Shown piece by piece: positions 43,024 to 52,112 of a stretch of 64,000 nt of DNA (its first letter is position 1; every line of letters starts with the position of its first letter). Below the pieces are notes generated by a model that was not told the DNA's origin, made no database searches, and saw only the letters and a program-made list of their open reading frames with translations. Position numbers and translations under genes: made by a program. The DNA is from CAXXOK01 sp963675655 (GTDB taxonomy: Bacteria; Bacillota; Clostridia; Christensenellales; Aristaeellaceae). Where the stretch lies: NCBI GenBank assembly GCA_963675655.1, contig OY776489.1:620001-684000 (forward strand), written 5' to 3'.

Positions 43024-43902
43024 TTATTCTTGTCGGCGGCTACTGGCGCGCATTGCGTCGGTCAGCGCTTGCAGATCACTTTGCCACGTATTCCATCCGG
43101 ATGGTAACCCACCCAGCTTTACACGGGTTCCGTGGTCGCCGTGAAAATCGCTGCCGCCGGTCACCAGCAGGCTCCGGCGTTCGGCAATGCCTTGCAACCA
43201 GCGGATATCCCGGCGTGACGCCGAAGGGTGAAAAACCTCGATGCCGCGCAGTCCGTCCGCTTGCAGCGACTTTACAAGCGCTTCCAGCAGGTTGGGAGGC
43301 AGCTGCATCCGTACCGGATGTGCCAATACCGGCACCGCTCCGGTCTGTTTCAGCAAGGCAACCGCTTCGGCGGCTGTGAGGTGTTTTAGCGGCACATACG
43401 CCGGCTTGCCGGGGGTTAAATACTGGTCGAATGCCTGCTCCATAGTATTCACCACGCCCAAGCGGATCAGTCCCCGCGCGATATGGGGCCGCCCGCAAGC
43501 CATCCCGGCATCGTCATCAGCCGGCAGCCATTCCGGCGGTATGGAAATGCCCAGCTTGGCAAGCGCCGCCAGCATCTCCTTGCCCCGCTCCTGCCGGTGC
43601 GCGCGTACATTGTGCAGCACGGCTTGCAGCGTATCGTTTTGCGGGTCTGCCCCATAGCCTAAAATGTGGGTGCGTCCTTCGGCGCCCGCGCTCAACTCCA
43701 GCGACGGAAGTAATGTTATCTTCTGTCCACCTTCGTTTGCGCTATCCACGGCAGCCTGCATGGGCGCAAGTCCATCCGTCGTATCATGGTCGCACAGCGC
43801 TATAACCCGTATTTGTTTGCGTAATGCCAGCGTGCACAGCGCCGCAGGGGTTAAAACCCCGTCACTGTAAGCGCTGTGCACGTGCAGATCAATTGATGTC
43901 AC
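43024..43902 (-). CDS. PHP-domain phosphoesterase (YciV/RNase AM-like)
   Basis: 292 residues of one PHP domain: DLHVHSAYSDG, LCDHDTTDG, PSLELSAG, GRPHIARGL, VLAHPVRM and GGSDFHGDHG hold the metal-binding His/Asp/Glu set. The closest described relatives (YciV/RNase AM, TrpH) are exonucleases or nucleoside-3',5'-bisphosphate phosphatases acting on RNA 5' ends or pAp. The start overlaps the ftsH stop as ATGA, so it is coupled to ftsH. It may clear pAp, the by-product of AcpS, but nothing here proves that. Confidence 0.87.
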   Translation of the reverse strand: MTSIDLHVHSAYSDGVLTPAALCTLALRKQIRVIALCDHDTTDGLAPMQAAVDSANEGGQKITLLPSLELSAGAEGRTHILGYGADPQNDTLQAVLHNVRAHRQERGKEMLAALAKLGISIPPEWLPADDDAGMACGRPHIARGLIRLGVVNTMEQAFDQYLTPGKPAYVPLKHLTAAEAVALLKQTGAVPVLAHPVRMQLPPNLLEALVKSLQADGLRGIEVFHPSASRRDIRWLQGIAERRSLLVTGGSDFHGDHGTRVKLGGLPSGWNTWQSDLQALTDAMRASSRRQE

Positions 43903-45896
43903 GGTTCAACAAACGGCTCCTGTTCGTCCCCTGTTGCGGGTCCGTCCATGGCCGGTTTAAACGCGGGCGTGGGAATCGGCGTTTCTTCCGGTTCGGGTTT
44001 CGGCGCAGGCTTTACTTCCACAGGCGGCAGGGGCTCGCCGTTCATCACGGCCTCAAACTCCTTGCGGCTCAGGGTATCGCGTTCCAGCAGTGCTTCGGCA
44101 ACGTTGGTCAGCTTCTGACGGTTTTCCGTTAGAATACGCTGCGCACGTACGTAGCACATGTCCACAATCCGCTTGACTTCCGCATCGATGGCGGCTGCGC
44201 TTTGCTCGCTGTATTCGCGGCTCTGGCCAAATTCCATACCGACGAACACTTCCTGATCGCTGGACAGATATATGGTGCCCAGCTCGCTCATACCAAACTG
44301 CGTTACCATACGGCGCGCAAGCTCTGTCGCGCGTTTCAGGTCGCTGGAAGAGCCGGTGTACAGGTCGTCCAGCGCCACCTTCTCGGCAGCGTGACCGCCC
44401 AGCGCCATGGTGATGATGCCAAGCAGTGCCGTCTTGCTCAGGTTATCGTTCTCTTCCGCAGGCAAGCTGAGCGTATAACCGCCCGCCTGACCACGCGGTA
44501 CGATGGTTACCAGATGCACATCGTCGCACTCCGGCAGGAGATTGGCAATAACGGCGTGTCCTGCTTCGTGGTAGGCCACGGTATGCTTGTCGCGCGGGGT
44601 TACTTTGTGGCTCTTCTTCTCCGGCCCCATCTGCACGCGGCTGATCGCGTCTACCAGATTCTGCTGGTTGATCTTCTTGCGTTTGTCGCGCACGGCCAAA
44701 ATCGCTGCTTCGTTCATTACGTTTTCAAGATCGGCGCCGGTCGAGAAGGGCATACGCTTGGCGACATTTTCAAAATCAACATCGTTATCCAAGGGCTTAC
44801 CGCGGCTATGCACTTTCAGGATGGCAACACGGCCCTCCAGATCGGGATAGTTCACCGTCACCTGCCGGTCAAAGCGGCCGGGGCGCAGCAGCGCCGGGTC
44901 CAAAATATCACGGCGGTTGGTAGCGGCCATGACAATAACGCCTTCGTTGATGGAGAAGCCGTCCATTTCCACCAGCAGCTGGTTCAGCGTTTGTTCGCGC
45001 TCATCATGCCCACCGCCGAGACCCGCGCCACGGTGACGGCCTACGGCGTCGATTTCATCAATAAACACAATCGCCGGGGAGGCTTTTTTCGCCTGATCAA
45101 ACAGATCGCGTACACGGCTGGCGCCGACGCCCACGAACATTTCCACAAAGTCCGAACCGCTAATGGAGAAAAACGGCGCATTTGCTTCGCCCGCTACAGC
45201 CTTTGCCAGCAGCGTTTTACCGGTGCCCGGAGGGCCCACCAGCAAAACGCCCTTGGGTATACGCGCGCCCATATCGGTGTAGGCTTTGGGGTTTTTCAAG
45301 AAATCAACCATTTCTTGCAATTCTTCTTTTTCTTCATTTGCGCCCGCAACATCCTTGAAGGTTACTTTGTTCTTGGATGGGTCGCTCATACGGGCGTGGG
45401 ATTTGCCAAAGTTCATTACTTTGCTGTTCCCGCCGCCCTGCCGCGCGATAATGAAGTACCAAAGGCCCATCGAGATCAGGATGATCACGATAAACGGCAG
45501 AAACTCCGCATACCACGGGGTCACAATCGGCGCGCGGTACTGCAAAGCAAAGCTGAAATCCGCTACGCTGACTTCATCGTAGCTTTTTCCCAGCTGCGTA
45601 GCTGTAATCTGCCGTACGGTATCGATAAAATCGCTGCCGATGGTCGTTTCAAAATCATAATTGCTTTCCGGAAAATCGGATGTGGCGGTGGTGGTGTTCT
45701 TGTTCAGCCCCAACAACGTCGTGCCGCGAATAGCGACCGCCTGCACTTCCTTATTCTGGATCTTTTCCAATAATGCGGGATACTCAATACGTTTATTCAC
45801 CGTTTGCCCAAACCCACCGTTAAGCACTACGGCAATCAGTATAAATGCGGCGATAAGCACTACATAGCCCATCATCCCGCGCTGCGTTTTTTTCAA
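43899..45896 (-). CDS. ftsH: ATP-dependent zinc metalloprotease FtsH
   Basis: 665 residues. Two membrane helices (about 12-28 and 130-150) around an extracytoplasmic domain, an AAA domain with GPPGTGKT (near residue 221) and the second region of homology ATNRRDILDPALLRPGRFD, then the protease with HEAGH (near 443) and YTGSSSDLKRATE. The last 45 residues are Pro/Glu-rich. It degrades membrane and regulatory proteins. The start is TTG at 45896, eight bases after AAGGAGG; a longer frame to 45986 covers the promoter. An extended -10 TGGTATAAT lies at 45992-46000. Confidence 0.97.
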   Translation of the reverse strand: MKKTQRGMMGYVVLIAAFILIAVVLNGGFGQTVNKRIEYPALLEKIQNKEVQAVAIRGTTLLGLNKNTTTATSDFPESNYDFETTIGSDFIDTVRQITATQLGKSYDEVSVADFSFALQYRAPIVTPWYAEFLPFIVIILISMGLWYFIIARQGGGNSKVMNFGKSHARMSDPSKNKVTFKDVAGANEEKEELQEMVDFLKNPKAYTDMGARIPKGVLLVGPPGTGKTLLAKAVAGEANAPFFSISGSDFVEMFVGVGASRVRDLFDQAKKASPAIVFIDEIDAVGRHRGAGLGGGHDEREQTLNQLLVEMDGFSINEGVIVMAATNRRDILDPALLRPGRFDRQVTVNYPDLEGRVAILKVHSRGKPLDNDVDFENVAKRMPFSTGADLENVMNEAAILAVRDKRKKINQQNLVDAISRVQMGPEKKSHKVTPRDKHTVAYHEAGHAVIANLLPECDDVHLVTIVPRGQAGGYTLSLPAEENDNLSKTALLGIITMALGGHAAEKVALDDLYTGSSSDLKRATELARRMVTQFGMSELGTIYLSSDQEVFVGMEFGQSREYSEQSAAAIDAEVKRIVDMCYVRAQRILTENRQKLTNVAEALLERDTLSRKEFEAVMNGEPLPPVEVKPAPKPEPEETPIPTPAFKPAMDGPATGDEQEPFVEP

Positions 45897-45991
45897 TCCT
45901 CTGTCCTCCTTGCGTTCGGCGGACCCTGGCCCCCGACACACGATTGCTGCACTTGGTATTGACAACTCTATATTTAGGGCTATCAAAAACG

Positions 45992-46000
45992 ATTATACCA
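45992..46000 (-). promoter_or_regulatory. Extended -10 promoter of ftsH
   Basis: TGGTATAAT on the minus strand (TG-N-TATAAT), with no good -35. Start near 45985, giving a leader of about 90 bases. Confidence 0.6.
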
Positions 46001-46144
46001 TAGTATATCAACAAATTCCAACCCATAAACCGTAAATTCAGCCGTGTAAATTGAAAAGCGAAGATTTACAAACGCCGGTATATCGATCCTTTGGCCGCAG
46101 ATCGTATTGTTTTTGTATTGCATACGCTTGTAAACGCCGGATGT

Positions 46145-46181
46145 AAAAAGAACCCTCCGGCAAAAGCCGGAAGGTTCTTTG
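46145..46181 (-). terminator. Terminator after nifJ
   Basis: On the minus strand AAGAACCTTCCGGC, TTTT loop, GCCGGAGGGTTCTT, then TTTTA. One G-T pair in an otherwise paired stem of about 14 bp. Confidence 0.9.
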
Positions 46182-46197
46182 CTTAGCGTAGGTTTGC

Positions 46198-49100
46198 TTA
46201 TTCCGCCAGGTTCTTGTACTTGGCGTACTTCTCCATAGCGTCGGCTTCGTTCTGCGTAAACAGACCCTGCGCAACATCCGGGAAGGTCTTGGACAAAGAA
46301 GCGTAACGGATCTCGCTCTTGAGGAAATCCTGATAGCCGCCCTTAGGCTCTTTGCTGTCCAGCGACAGGGGGTTCTTGCCCTCAACCGCATTTTCCGGGT
46401 TGTAGCGGTACAGCGTCCAGTAGCCGCAGTCCACAGCCTTCTTGATCTCCGCCTGCGACAGACCCATGTTGATACCATGGTTGATGCAGGGAGAGTATGC
46501 AATGATCAGGGACGGGCCATGGTATGCCTCGGCCTCTTTCATCGCCTTGAGGAGCTGCTGCGGGTTGGCGCTCATGGCGACGGACGCAACGTATACGTAG
46601 CCGTAGCTCATGGCCATCATGCCCAGATCCTTCTTCTTGGTGCGCTTGCCGGCCGCAGCGAACTTGGCCACGGAGCCGGTCGGCGTCGCTTTGGAAGCCT
46701 GGCCGCCGGTGTTGGAGTATACTTCGGTATCCAGCACGAGGATGTTAACATCCTGGTTCTGGGCCAATACGTGATCCACACCGCCGTATCCAATGTCGTA
46801 CGCCCAGCCATCGCCGCCGATAATCCAAACGGATTTCTTGGTCAGCATATCGGCATCGGCCACAACCAGACGAGCCAGTGTGCAGGCTTCACAATCGCAG
46901 CCTTCCACGATACCGTCTTTGCAGGCAGCCAGCAGTTTTTCACCGGCGGTCTTGGAGACTTTCGCGTCGTCCATGCCTTCCAGCCATTCTTTACCGGCTT
47001 CCTTAATCTCGGCCACGGTGTAATCCACGGCGATCAGGGCTTTCACGGTATCGGCCAGCTTGGCGCGGCGTTGGGTGTATGCCAGGTTCATGCCGAAGCC
47101 GAACTCTGCATTGTCTTCAAACAGGCTGTTCGCCCATGCGGGGCCATGGCCCTCGCCGTTCACGGTATAGGGGCAAGTAGGCGCGCTGCCGCCGTAGATG
47201 GAGGAGCAGCCCGTCGCGTTGGCGATAACCATACGGTCGCCGAACAACTGGGTAGCAAGCTTCACATACGGGGTCTCGCCGCAGCCCGCGCAAGCACCGG
47301 AGAACTCAAACAGGGGTTTAAGCGCCTGGCTGGCCTTGATGGAGTTGATCTCCTCAGGCCGCACTTCGGGAACCGTCATCGCGAATTCCCAGTTGGCTTC
47401 CTGCTCGGTCTGGGTAGCCAGCGGCTTCATAACGAGCGCTTTGCCCTTAGCGGGGCAAGTATCCGCGCAGTTGCCGCAGCCGGTGCAATCCAGCGGGCTT
47501 ACCTGTACACGGAACTGCAGACCGGCGAACTCTTTGCCGGTAGCGTTCTTGGTTTTGAAGCCCTCGGGGGCATCTTTCAGCTTCTCATCCGTTACATAGG
47601 TAGAGCGGATGGCAGCGTGCGGGCAAACCAGGGAGCATGTGCCGCACTGGATGCACTTGTCGATATCCCACTCGGGTACCATTACGGCGATACCACGTTT
47701 TTCATACATGGTGGTGCCGGTGGGTACATAGCCATCGGGGCTGAACGCGCTTACGGGCAGCTTATCGCCTTCCTGCGCGAGGATCGGCTCGATAACATTG
47801 TCAAAGTACTCGTTCGCCTTTACCTTCACAGCCTCGGCGCCGGTGGTGGCCGTAGCCCACTCCGCGGGAACCTTGATCTCTTTCAGACCGCTGATGGCAA
47901 TATCAATGGCGTCCCAGTTCTTTTTAACAATGGCGTCGCCCTTTTTGCCGTAGGTCTTTTTGGCATAGGCCTTCATGTACTCGTCAGCCTTGTCGTAAGG
48001 AATCACTTCGGCGAGTTTGAAGAAAGCAGCCTGCATGATGGTGTTGATGCGGTTGCCCATGCCCACTTTGACTGCCAGCTCAATCGCGTCGATATTGTAG
48101 AAGCGGATGTGCTTTTTAGCGAGCAGTTTCTTCATGCTGGCAGGCAGGTGCGCATCCATTTCTTCGGCAGACCACGGGCTGTTCAGCAGGAACACGCCGC
48201 CGTCTTTCAAGCTGGAAACCATGTCGTAGTGTGTAACGTAGCTGGGGTTGTGGCAAGCCACAAAGTCGGCCGCGTCGATGAGGTAGGTGCTCTGAATCGG
48301 CTTTTTACCGAAGCGCAGATGGCTGACTGTAAGGCCGCCGGACTTTTTGGAGTCGTAGGCGAAGTAGCCCTGCGCGTACAGATCGGTGTGATCGCCAATG
48401 ATTTTGATGCTGTTCTTGTTGGCGCCGACGGTACCATCGGAACCCAGGCCATAGAACTTGCAGCAGATGGTGCCTTCCGGCGCGGTAACGATCTGCGCGC
48501 CCATGGGCAGGCTGGTGTTGGTTACGTCGTCTTCGATACCGACGGTGAAGTGGTTCTTCATTTCGCCGTCCAGGTTATCGTACACAGACTTGATCATGGT
48601 CGGGGTAAACTCTTTGCTGCCCAGACCATAACGGCCGCCGACGACTTTTACATCGTAGATGCCTTTTTCAAGCAACGCGGTGCAAACATCGGTGTACAGG
48701 GGCTCGCCCAATGCGCCGGGCTCTTTGGTACGATCCAGCACGGCCAGCTTTTTGCAGGTCGCGGGAATCGCATCCACGAAGCGGTCCGCGCAGAACGGAC
48801 GATACAGGCGAACCTTGATCAGGCCCAGCTTGGCGCCCTTGCTGTTGAGGTAGTTGATGGTTTCTTCAATCGTATCGCAGCCGCTGCCCATAGCGATAAT
48901 TACTTTGTCCGCATCGGGCGCGCCAACGTAGTTGAAGGGTTTGTATTCGCGGCCAACCAGCTTGCTGACCTTACCCATCACATCTTCCACAATCGCAGGA
49001 ACCGCATCATAGAACTTGTTGGCGGCTTCACGGTTCTGGAAATAGATGTCCGGGTTCTGGGCGGTGCCGGCCTGATGGGGATGATCCGGGTTCAAGCCGC

Positions 49101-49713
49101 GGGCACGGAAGGCTTTCACCTTGTCCCAGGGAACGAGGGGTTCAATATCTTTGTATTCAACCGCGTCGATCTTTTGCACTTCATGGCTGGTACGGAAACC
49201 ATCGAAGAAATGCAGGAACGGTACGCTGCTTTCCAGCGCGGACAGGTGGGTGATCAACGCCATATCGGCGGCCTCCTGCACACTGTTGCTGGCCAGCATG
49301 GCAAAACCGGTCTGGCGGCAAGCCATGGTGTCGGCATGATCGCCAAAAATGCTTAGGGCATGGGCGGCCAGCGCACGGGCGCTTACGTGGAATACGCCGG
49401 GCAGCATTTCACCACTGATTTTGTACATGTTCGGGATCATCAGCAGCAAGCCCTGGCTGGCAGTAAAGGTGGTGGTCAGCGCGCCGGCAGCAAGGCTGCC
49501 GTGCACGGCGCCGGCCGCACCGGCCTCGCTTTGCATTTCCTGTACATGTACGGTCTGGCCAAACAGGTTTTTCTGGCCTTTTGCCGCCCATTCATCCACA
49601 ACCTCCGCCATCGGAGAGGAAGGGGTGATCGGGTAAATGGCCGCCACGTCGCTGAACGCATATGCAACATGGCTTACGGCGGTATTGCCGTCAACGGTCA
49701 TCTTGATCGACAT
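46198..49713 (-). CDS. nifJ: Pyruvate:ferredoxin (flavodoxin) oxidoreductase
   Basis: 1171 residues, the full single-chain enzyme. Domain order: PITPSSPMAEVVDEW (pyruvate site) in domain I; domain III/gamma; an inserted 2[4Fe-4S] ferredoxin domain (CIQCGTCSLVCPHAAIR, CTGCGNCADTCPAKG, around residues 685-760); then the thiamine-diphosphate domain with FSGACAGCGETPYVKL, GGDGWAYDIGYGGVDH and YSNTGGQASKATPTG, plus the proximal cluster cysteine. It converts pyruvate and CoA to acetyl-CoA, CO2 and reduced ferredoxin, the hub of anaerobic fermentation. The ATG at 49713 follows AAGGAGG. Monocistronic with a consensus promoter. Confidence 0.98.
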   Translation of the reverse strand: MSIKMTVDGNTAVSHVAYAFSDVAAIYPITPSSPMAEVVDEWAAKGQKNLFGQTVHVQEMQSEAGAAGAVHGSLAAGALTTTFTASQGLLLMIPNMYKISGEMLPGVFHVSARALAAHALSIFGDHADTMACRQTGFAMLASNSVQEAADMALITHLSALESSVPFLHFFDGFRTSHEVQKIDAVEYKDIEPLVPWDKVKAFRARGLNPDHPHQAGTAQNPDIYFQNREAANKFYDAVPAIVEDVMGKVSKLVGREYKPFNYVGAPDADKVIIAMGSGCDTIEETINYLNSKGAKLGLIKVRLYRPFCADRFVDAIPATCKKLAVLDRTKEPGALGEPLYTDVCTALLEKGIYDVKVVGGRYGLGSKEFTPTMIKSVYDNLDGEMKNHFTVGIEDDVTNTSLPMGAQIVTAPEGTICCKFYGLGSDGTVGANKNSIKIIGDHTDLYAQGYFAYDSKKSGGLTVSHLRFGKKPIQSTYLIDAADFVACHNPSYVTHYDMVSSLKDGGVFLLNSPWSAEEMDAHLPASMKKLLAKKHIRFYNIDAIELAVKVGMGNRINTIMQAAFFKLAEVIPYDKADEYMKAYAKKTYGKKGDAIVKKNWDAIDIAISGLKEIKVPAEWATATTGAEAVKVKANEYFDNVIEPILAQEGDKLPVSAFSPDGYVPTGTTMYEKRGIAVMVPEWDIDKCIQCGTCSLVCPHAAIRSTYVTDEKLKDAPEGFKTKNATGKEFAGLQFRVQVSPLDCTGCGNCADTCPAKGKALVMKPLATQTEQEANWEFAMTVPEVRPEEINSIKASQALKPLFEFSGACAGCGETPYVKLATQLFGDRMVIANATGCSSIYGGSAPTCPYTVNGEGHGPAWANSLFEDNAEFGFGMNLAYTQRRAKLADTVKALIAVDYTVAEIKEAGKEWLEGMDDAKVSKTAGEKLLAACKDGIVEGCDCEACTLARLVVADADMLTKKSVWIIGGDGWAYDIGYGGVDHVLAQNQDVNILVLDTEVYSNTGGQASKATPTGSVAKFAAAGKRTKKKDLGMMAMSYGYVYVASVAMSANPQQLLKAMKEAEAYHGPSLIIAYSPCINHGINMGLSQAEIKKAVDCGYWTLYRYNPENAVEGKNPLSLDSKEPKGGYQDFLKSEIRYASLSKTFPDVAQGLFTQNEADAMEKYAKYKNLAE

Positions 49714-49860
49714 TGGTTGTTCCTCCTTCAATTCTGTATCATTGAAAGCCGTTTGTCCTTGGCCGCACCGCGGCCACTCCACCCACCCGGGCAGACGTCC
49801 TTGCGCATGCCATTACGGCGGCGTGCAGCCGAAACAAACGGATAGCTCCAACATCCATAC

Positions 49861-49889
49861 ATTATAGGAACCCGCCCGAAAAATGTCAA
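49861..49889 (-). promoter_or_regulatory. SigA promoter of nifJ
   Basis: Consensus TTGACA (49889-49884), a 17-bp spacer and TATAAT (49866-49861) on the minus strand: a strong promoter. Leader of about 140 bases. Confidence 0.93.
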
Positions 49890-49899
49890 GTAACCGGAC

Positions 49900-50290
49900 A
49901 TAACGACGATTCCGGAAAGCAAAGCGCCAAAAAGCCGGAAACCGTTTCCATGCCTGTCGTATCCGCCGCCTGATTATCCCGTAATACAGGAGAGGCGCGG
50001 CGCGAATTTATACTTTTTTCATATTTATATTCAATTTAAAGCCTTTCCTGCGCCTGTTGCACGCTGATCACGGATGTATCACGATACAATTCGCTCTTTC
50101 ACCATCACGGCTCCCGCGAAGCCATCCACCAATTCCATCCTATTAAATTACAATTTCCATACAACGGTTGTTCTCCCTAGAAATATAAGTGATCTCATCC
50201 TATAATAAATCCCCATTTTATGCCCGTTTTCTGCCGGTAATACATAAAACTCGCCCATTCGTTTCTATTTCTACATTTTTTGCAAAGTAA
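49900..50290. other. Intergenic region upstream of the tRNA genes
   Basis: About 390 AT-rich bases with no gene, RNA or clear repeat seen, between the nifJ promoter and the tRNA promoter. Confidence 0.5.
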
Positions 50291-50293
50291 TGC

Positions 50294-50322
50294 TGGACAA
50301 ACAAGGATGCTTTTGCTATAAT
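50294..50322 (+). promoter_or_regulatory. Promoter of the tRNA-Thr/tRNA-Pro pair
   Basis: TGGACA (50294-50299), a 17-bp spacer and TATAAT (50317-50322), 15 bases upstream of tRNA-Thr. Confidence 0.85.
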
Positions 50323-50337
50323 ATCAAACGCTGACGC

Positions 50338-50413
50338 GCCAATATAGCTCAGATGGTAGAGCAGCAGTTTCGTAAACTGCAGGTCAAGGGTTCGAGTCCC
50401 TTTATTGGCTCCA
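50338..50413 (+). tRNA. tRNA-Thr (anticodon CGU)
   Basis: Full cloverleaf: acceptor GCCAATA/TATTGGC, D stem GCTC/GAGC, anticodon stem GCAGT/ACTGC with loop TTCGTAA (CGT), T arm AAGGG-TTCGAGT-CCCTT, discriminator T and an encoded CCA. Reads ACG. Confidence 0.96.
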
Positions 50414-50428
50414 GCCTTTTCCCAGCGT

Positions 50429-50505
50429 CGAGGTGTAGCGCAGCTTGGTAGCGCGTTTGGTTCGGGACCAAAAGGTCGCAGGTTCAAATCCTGTCACCTC
50501 GACCA
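50429..50505 (+). tRNA. tRNA-Pro (anticodon CGG)
   Basis: Acceptor CGAGGTG/CACCTCG, D stem GCGC/GCGC, anticodon stem TTTGG/CCAAA with loop TTCGGGA (CGG), T arm GCAGG-TTCAAAT-CCTGT, discriminator A, encoded CCA. Reads CCG. Fifteen bases after tRNA-Thr, same transcript. Confidence 0.96.
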
Positions 50506-50514
50506 GTTTCACCT

Positions 50515-50557
50515 AAAACGGATGTTAGCGTACTCATTACGCGACATCCGTTTTATT
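50515..50557 (+). terminator. Terminator after the tRNA pair
   Basis: AAAACGGATGT and ACATCCGTTTT form the outer 11-bp stem, with an inner GCGT/ACGC, followed by TTTTATTG. A related stem-loop occurs about 300 bases on (50816-50853). Confidence 0.88.
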
Positions 50558-50613
50558 GTATCCTTCAATACGGTCGATCAGTAAATGGATCGTCTTTGTA
50601 TTTGGAGTGTCTT

Positions 50614-50769
50614 TCAAAGCCGCCAACCATACTTAATCTGTTCCGCTGAAAAGCCATGCGGCGGCGGTGTTTTTTCAAGCGCGAACATCTCGTCCTGAAT
50701 TGCTTGTATCTTTTTACCGATATCCGAAACTATTTCCCGGGGCAGCACACCGGAAGCTAAGCATTCCAT
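50614..50769 (-). CDS. Orphan 51-residue ORF, possible mobile-element remnant
   Basis: MECLASGVLPREIVSDIGKK...FSAEQIKYGWRL: 51 codons, ATG at 50769, TGA at 50614-50616. The composition (amphipathic charged helix, then Pro-rich turn and FSAEQIKYGW) looks like real protein rather than random frame, possibly the C-terminal end of a larger lost protein. The ribosome site is weak. It lies between a tRNA-Pro and two related terminators, where integrative elements commonly leave scars. Family not recognised. Confidence 0.4.
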   Translation of the reverse strand: MECLASGVLPREIVSDIGKKIQAIQDEMFALEKTPPPHGFSAEQIKYGWRL

Positions 50770-50774
50770 CTATT

Positions 50775-50803
50775 AAAAAAAGTCCCAAGGAGAGGGACTT
50801 TTT
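50775..50803. terminator. Symmetric terminator hairpin
   Basis: AAAAAAAGTCCC, loop, GGGACTTTTT: the A-run and T-run allow termination on both strands. On the minus strand it sits six bases upstream of the orphan ORF and would stop transcripts from the aldo/keto reductase operon. Confidence 0.85.
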
Positions 50804-50815
50804 AACAAGTTGAAT

Positions 50816-50853
50816 GGATAGTATGTATTCACTACATGCCATCCGTTTTATCA
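50816..50853 (+). repeat. Second copy of the tRNA-terminator-like stem-loop
   Basis: GGATAGTATGTATTCACTAC...CCATCCGTTTTAT is related in order and structure to the terminator at 50518-50555 (GGATGTTAGCGTACTCATTAC...ACATCCGTTTTAT), with substitutions that largely keep the pairing. The two copies bracket the orphan ORF. Confidence 0.6.
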
Positions 50854-50924
50854 TTTCATTCCATATAGCCCTTACAAAATACATCATTGCATCAGGATTG
50901 TTTTAGCGCCTATTTATCCGCCTT

Positions 50925-51947
50925 TTACAGCGGCTTTCCGGCCAGCACTTCCCGGTAATCCTTCAAATTTTCCATCAACAGCGCTTGTGTTTTCAGCATA
51001 TACGGGCAGCGGCTTTCGCACTGTCCGCAGTGCAAGCAGTCTTCAATCCGGTTCATTTTGGCCTGATTTTCTTGGCTGAACCATTGCTCGGTCGGCGACC
51101 GCCTTAGAAGCAGCGAAATCCGGGCACAGTTGTTGATTTCGATCCCGGCCGGGCAAGGCAGGCAATACCCGCAGCCCCGGCAAAAACTGCCCGCCAGCGC
51201 GGTACGGTCCGCCTCCATTACGGCGGTCAGTTCGTCGTCCATATGCGCGGGCGCTTGATTCAGCTGAATAAACTCGTCCAATTCCTCTTCCCGCTGGATG
51301 CCCCAGATCGGGAGCACATTTTCGTATTGTGCCAAATACGCATACGCCGCCCTTGCGTTGGTAATCAACCCGCCCGAAAGAGCCTTCATCGCTAAAAAGC
51401 CCATATCCGCTTTTTCGCAGGCGCGCACAACGTCTATATCCACCTGCGTTGCCAGATAGCTGAAAGGGAACTGGAGCGTCTCGTACCAGCCACTTGCAAT
51501 CGCCTCATGCGCTACGGACAGGCGGTGGTTCGTAATGCCGATATGCCGTATCTTGCCCTGCTGCTTTGCTCGCAGCATCGCCTGATACAGCCCGTCCTCG
51601 CCGCCCGGCACGGGGCAGAAAGAAGGGTTATGGAACTGGTATAAATCCAGATAATCTGTTCCCAGCATTTTCAGGCTGGTATCCAGCTCCTTGTTAAAAT
51701 CATCCGCCTTCACCGCCATCGATTTGGACGCGATAAACACCTTATCACGCATCCCTTGGAAGGCCCTGCCGATCTTCTCTTCACTGTCGGAATACCAACG
51801 CGCGGTATCAAAAAAACGGATGCCGTTATCATACGCCTTGCGCAGCAAACGGATTGCGTCCTCCATGCTTACGCGTTGAATGGGCAGTGCTCCGAAGCCG
51901 TTTTTAGGAACAACGATTTCCGTTTTACCCAATCGCACTTGTTCCAT
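50925..51947 (-). CDS. Aldo/keto reductase with C-terminal 2[4Fe-4S] ferredoxin-like domain
   Basis: 340 residues. The AKR barrel shows FFDTARWYSDSEEKIGRAF (catalytic Asp and Tyr), KSM (catalytic Lys), DYLDLYQFHNP (His) and IRHIGITNHRL. From about residue 255 two Cys clusters follow, CRGCGYCLPCPAG and CLHCGQCESRCPY, as in the ferredoxin-type AKR subgroup of anaerobes. It may couple NAD(P)H and Fe-S electron transfer to carbonyl reduction. The ATG at 51947 is eight bases after AGGTGG. Last gene of the catabolic unit, 165 bases after the FAD enzyme. Confidence 0.92.
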   Translation of the reverse strand: MEQVRLGKTEIVVPKNGFGALPIQRVSMEDAIRLLRKAYDNGIRFFDTARWYSDSEEKIGRAFQGMRDKVFIASKSMAVKADDFNKELDTSLKMLGTDYLDLYQFHNPSFCPVPGGEDGLYQAMLRAKQQGKIRHIGITNHRLSVAHEAIASGWYETLQFPFSYLATQVDIDVVRACEKADMGFLAMKALSGGLITNARAAYAYLAQYENVLPIWGIQREEELDEFIQLNQAPAHMDDELTAVMEADRTALAGSFCRGCGYCLPCPAGIEINNCARISLLLRRSPTEQWFSQENQAKMNRIEDCLHCGQCESRCPYMLKTQALLMENLKDYREVLAGKPL

Positions 51948-52112
51948 CCTCAATTCCACCTTTCGTTTGCCACCGCCATGCGTATCTCCCTGTAAAAAGC
52001 GGGCAGATGCTATAACTGCATCTCGTTTTTACCCGTTCGTGGATTTCGCAGGCTAATGGCAGGTCGCGCCTGATACGGTTATAGCCGTCACGCGATCCAC
52101 TCCCATACCAGC

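Noticed and set aside
45959..45986. Plus-strand TTGACA with a TATCAA 16 bases on, upstream of ftsH
   Set aside because: It points away from ftsH into the nifJ 3' side with no gene to serve; the -10 is poor.
46477..49356. 959-codon plus-strand open frame opposite nifJ
   Set aside because: Shadow frame of a strongly codon-biased gene; no domain, and PFOR is unmistakable on the minus strand.
49714..49860. nifJ leader as a riboswitch or T-box
   Set aside because: A GGTGGGTGGAGTGGCCGCGG stretch looked T-box-like, but there is no true T-box consensus and no terminator.
50218..50487. 89-codon minus-strand frame over the tRNA genes
   Set aside because: It covers two complete tRNAs and their promoter; not a protein gene.
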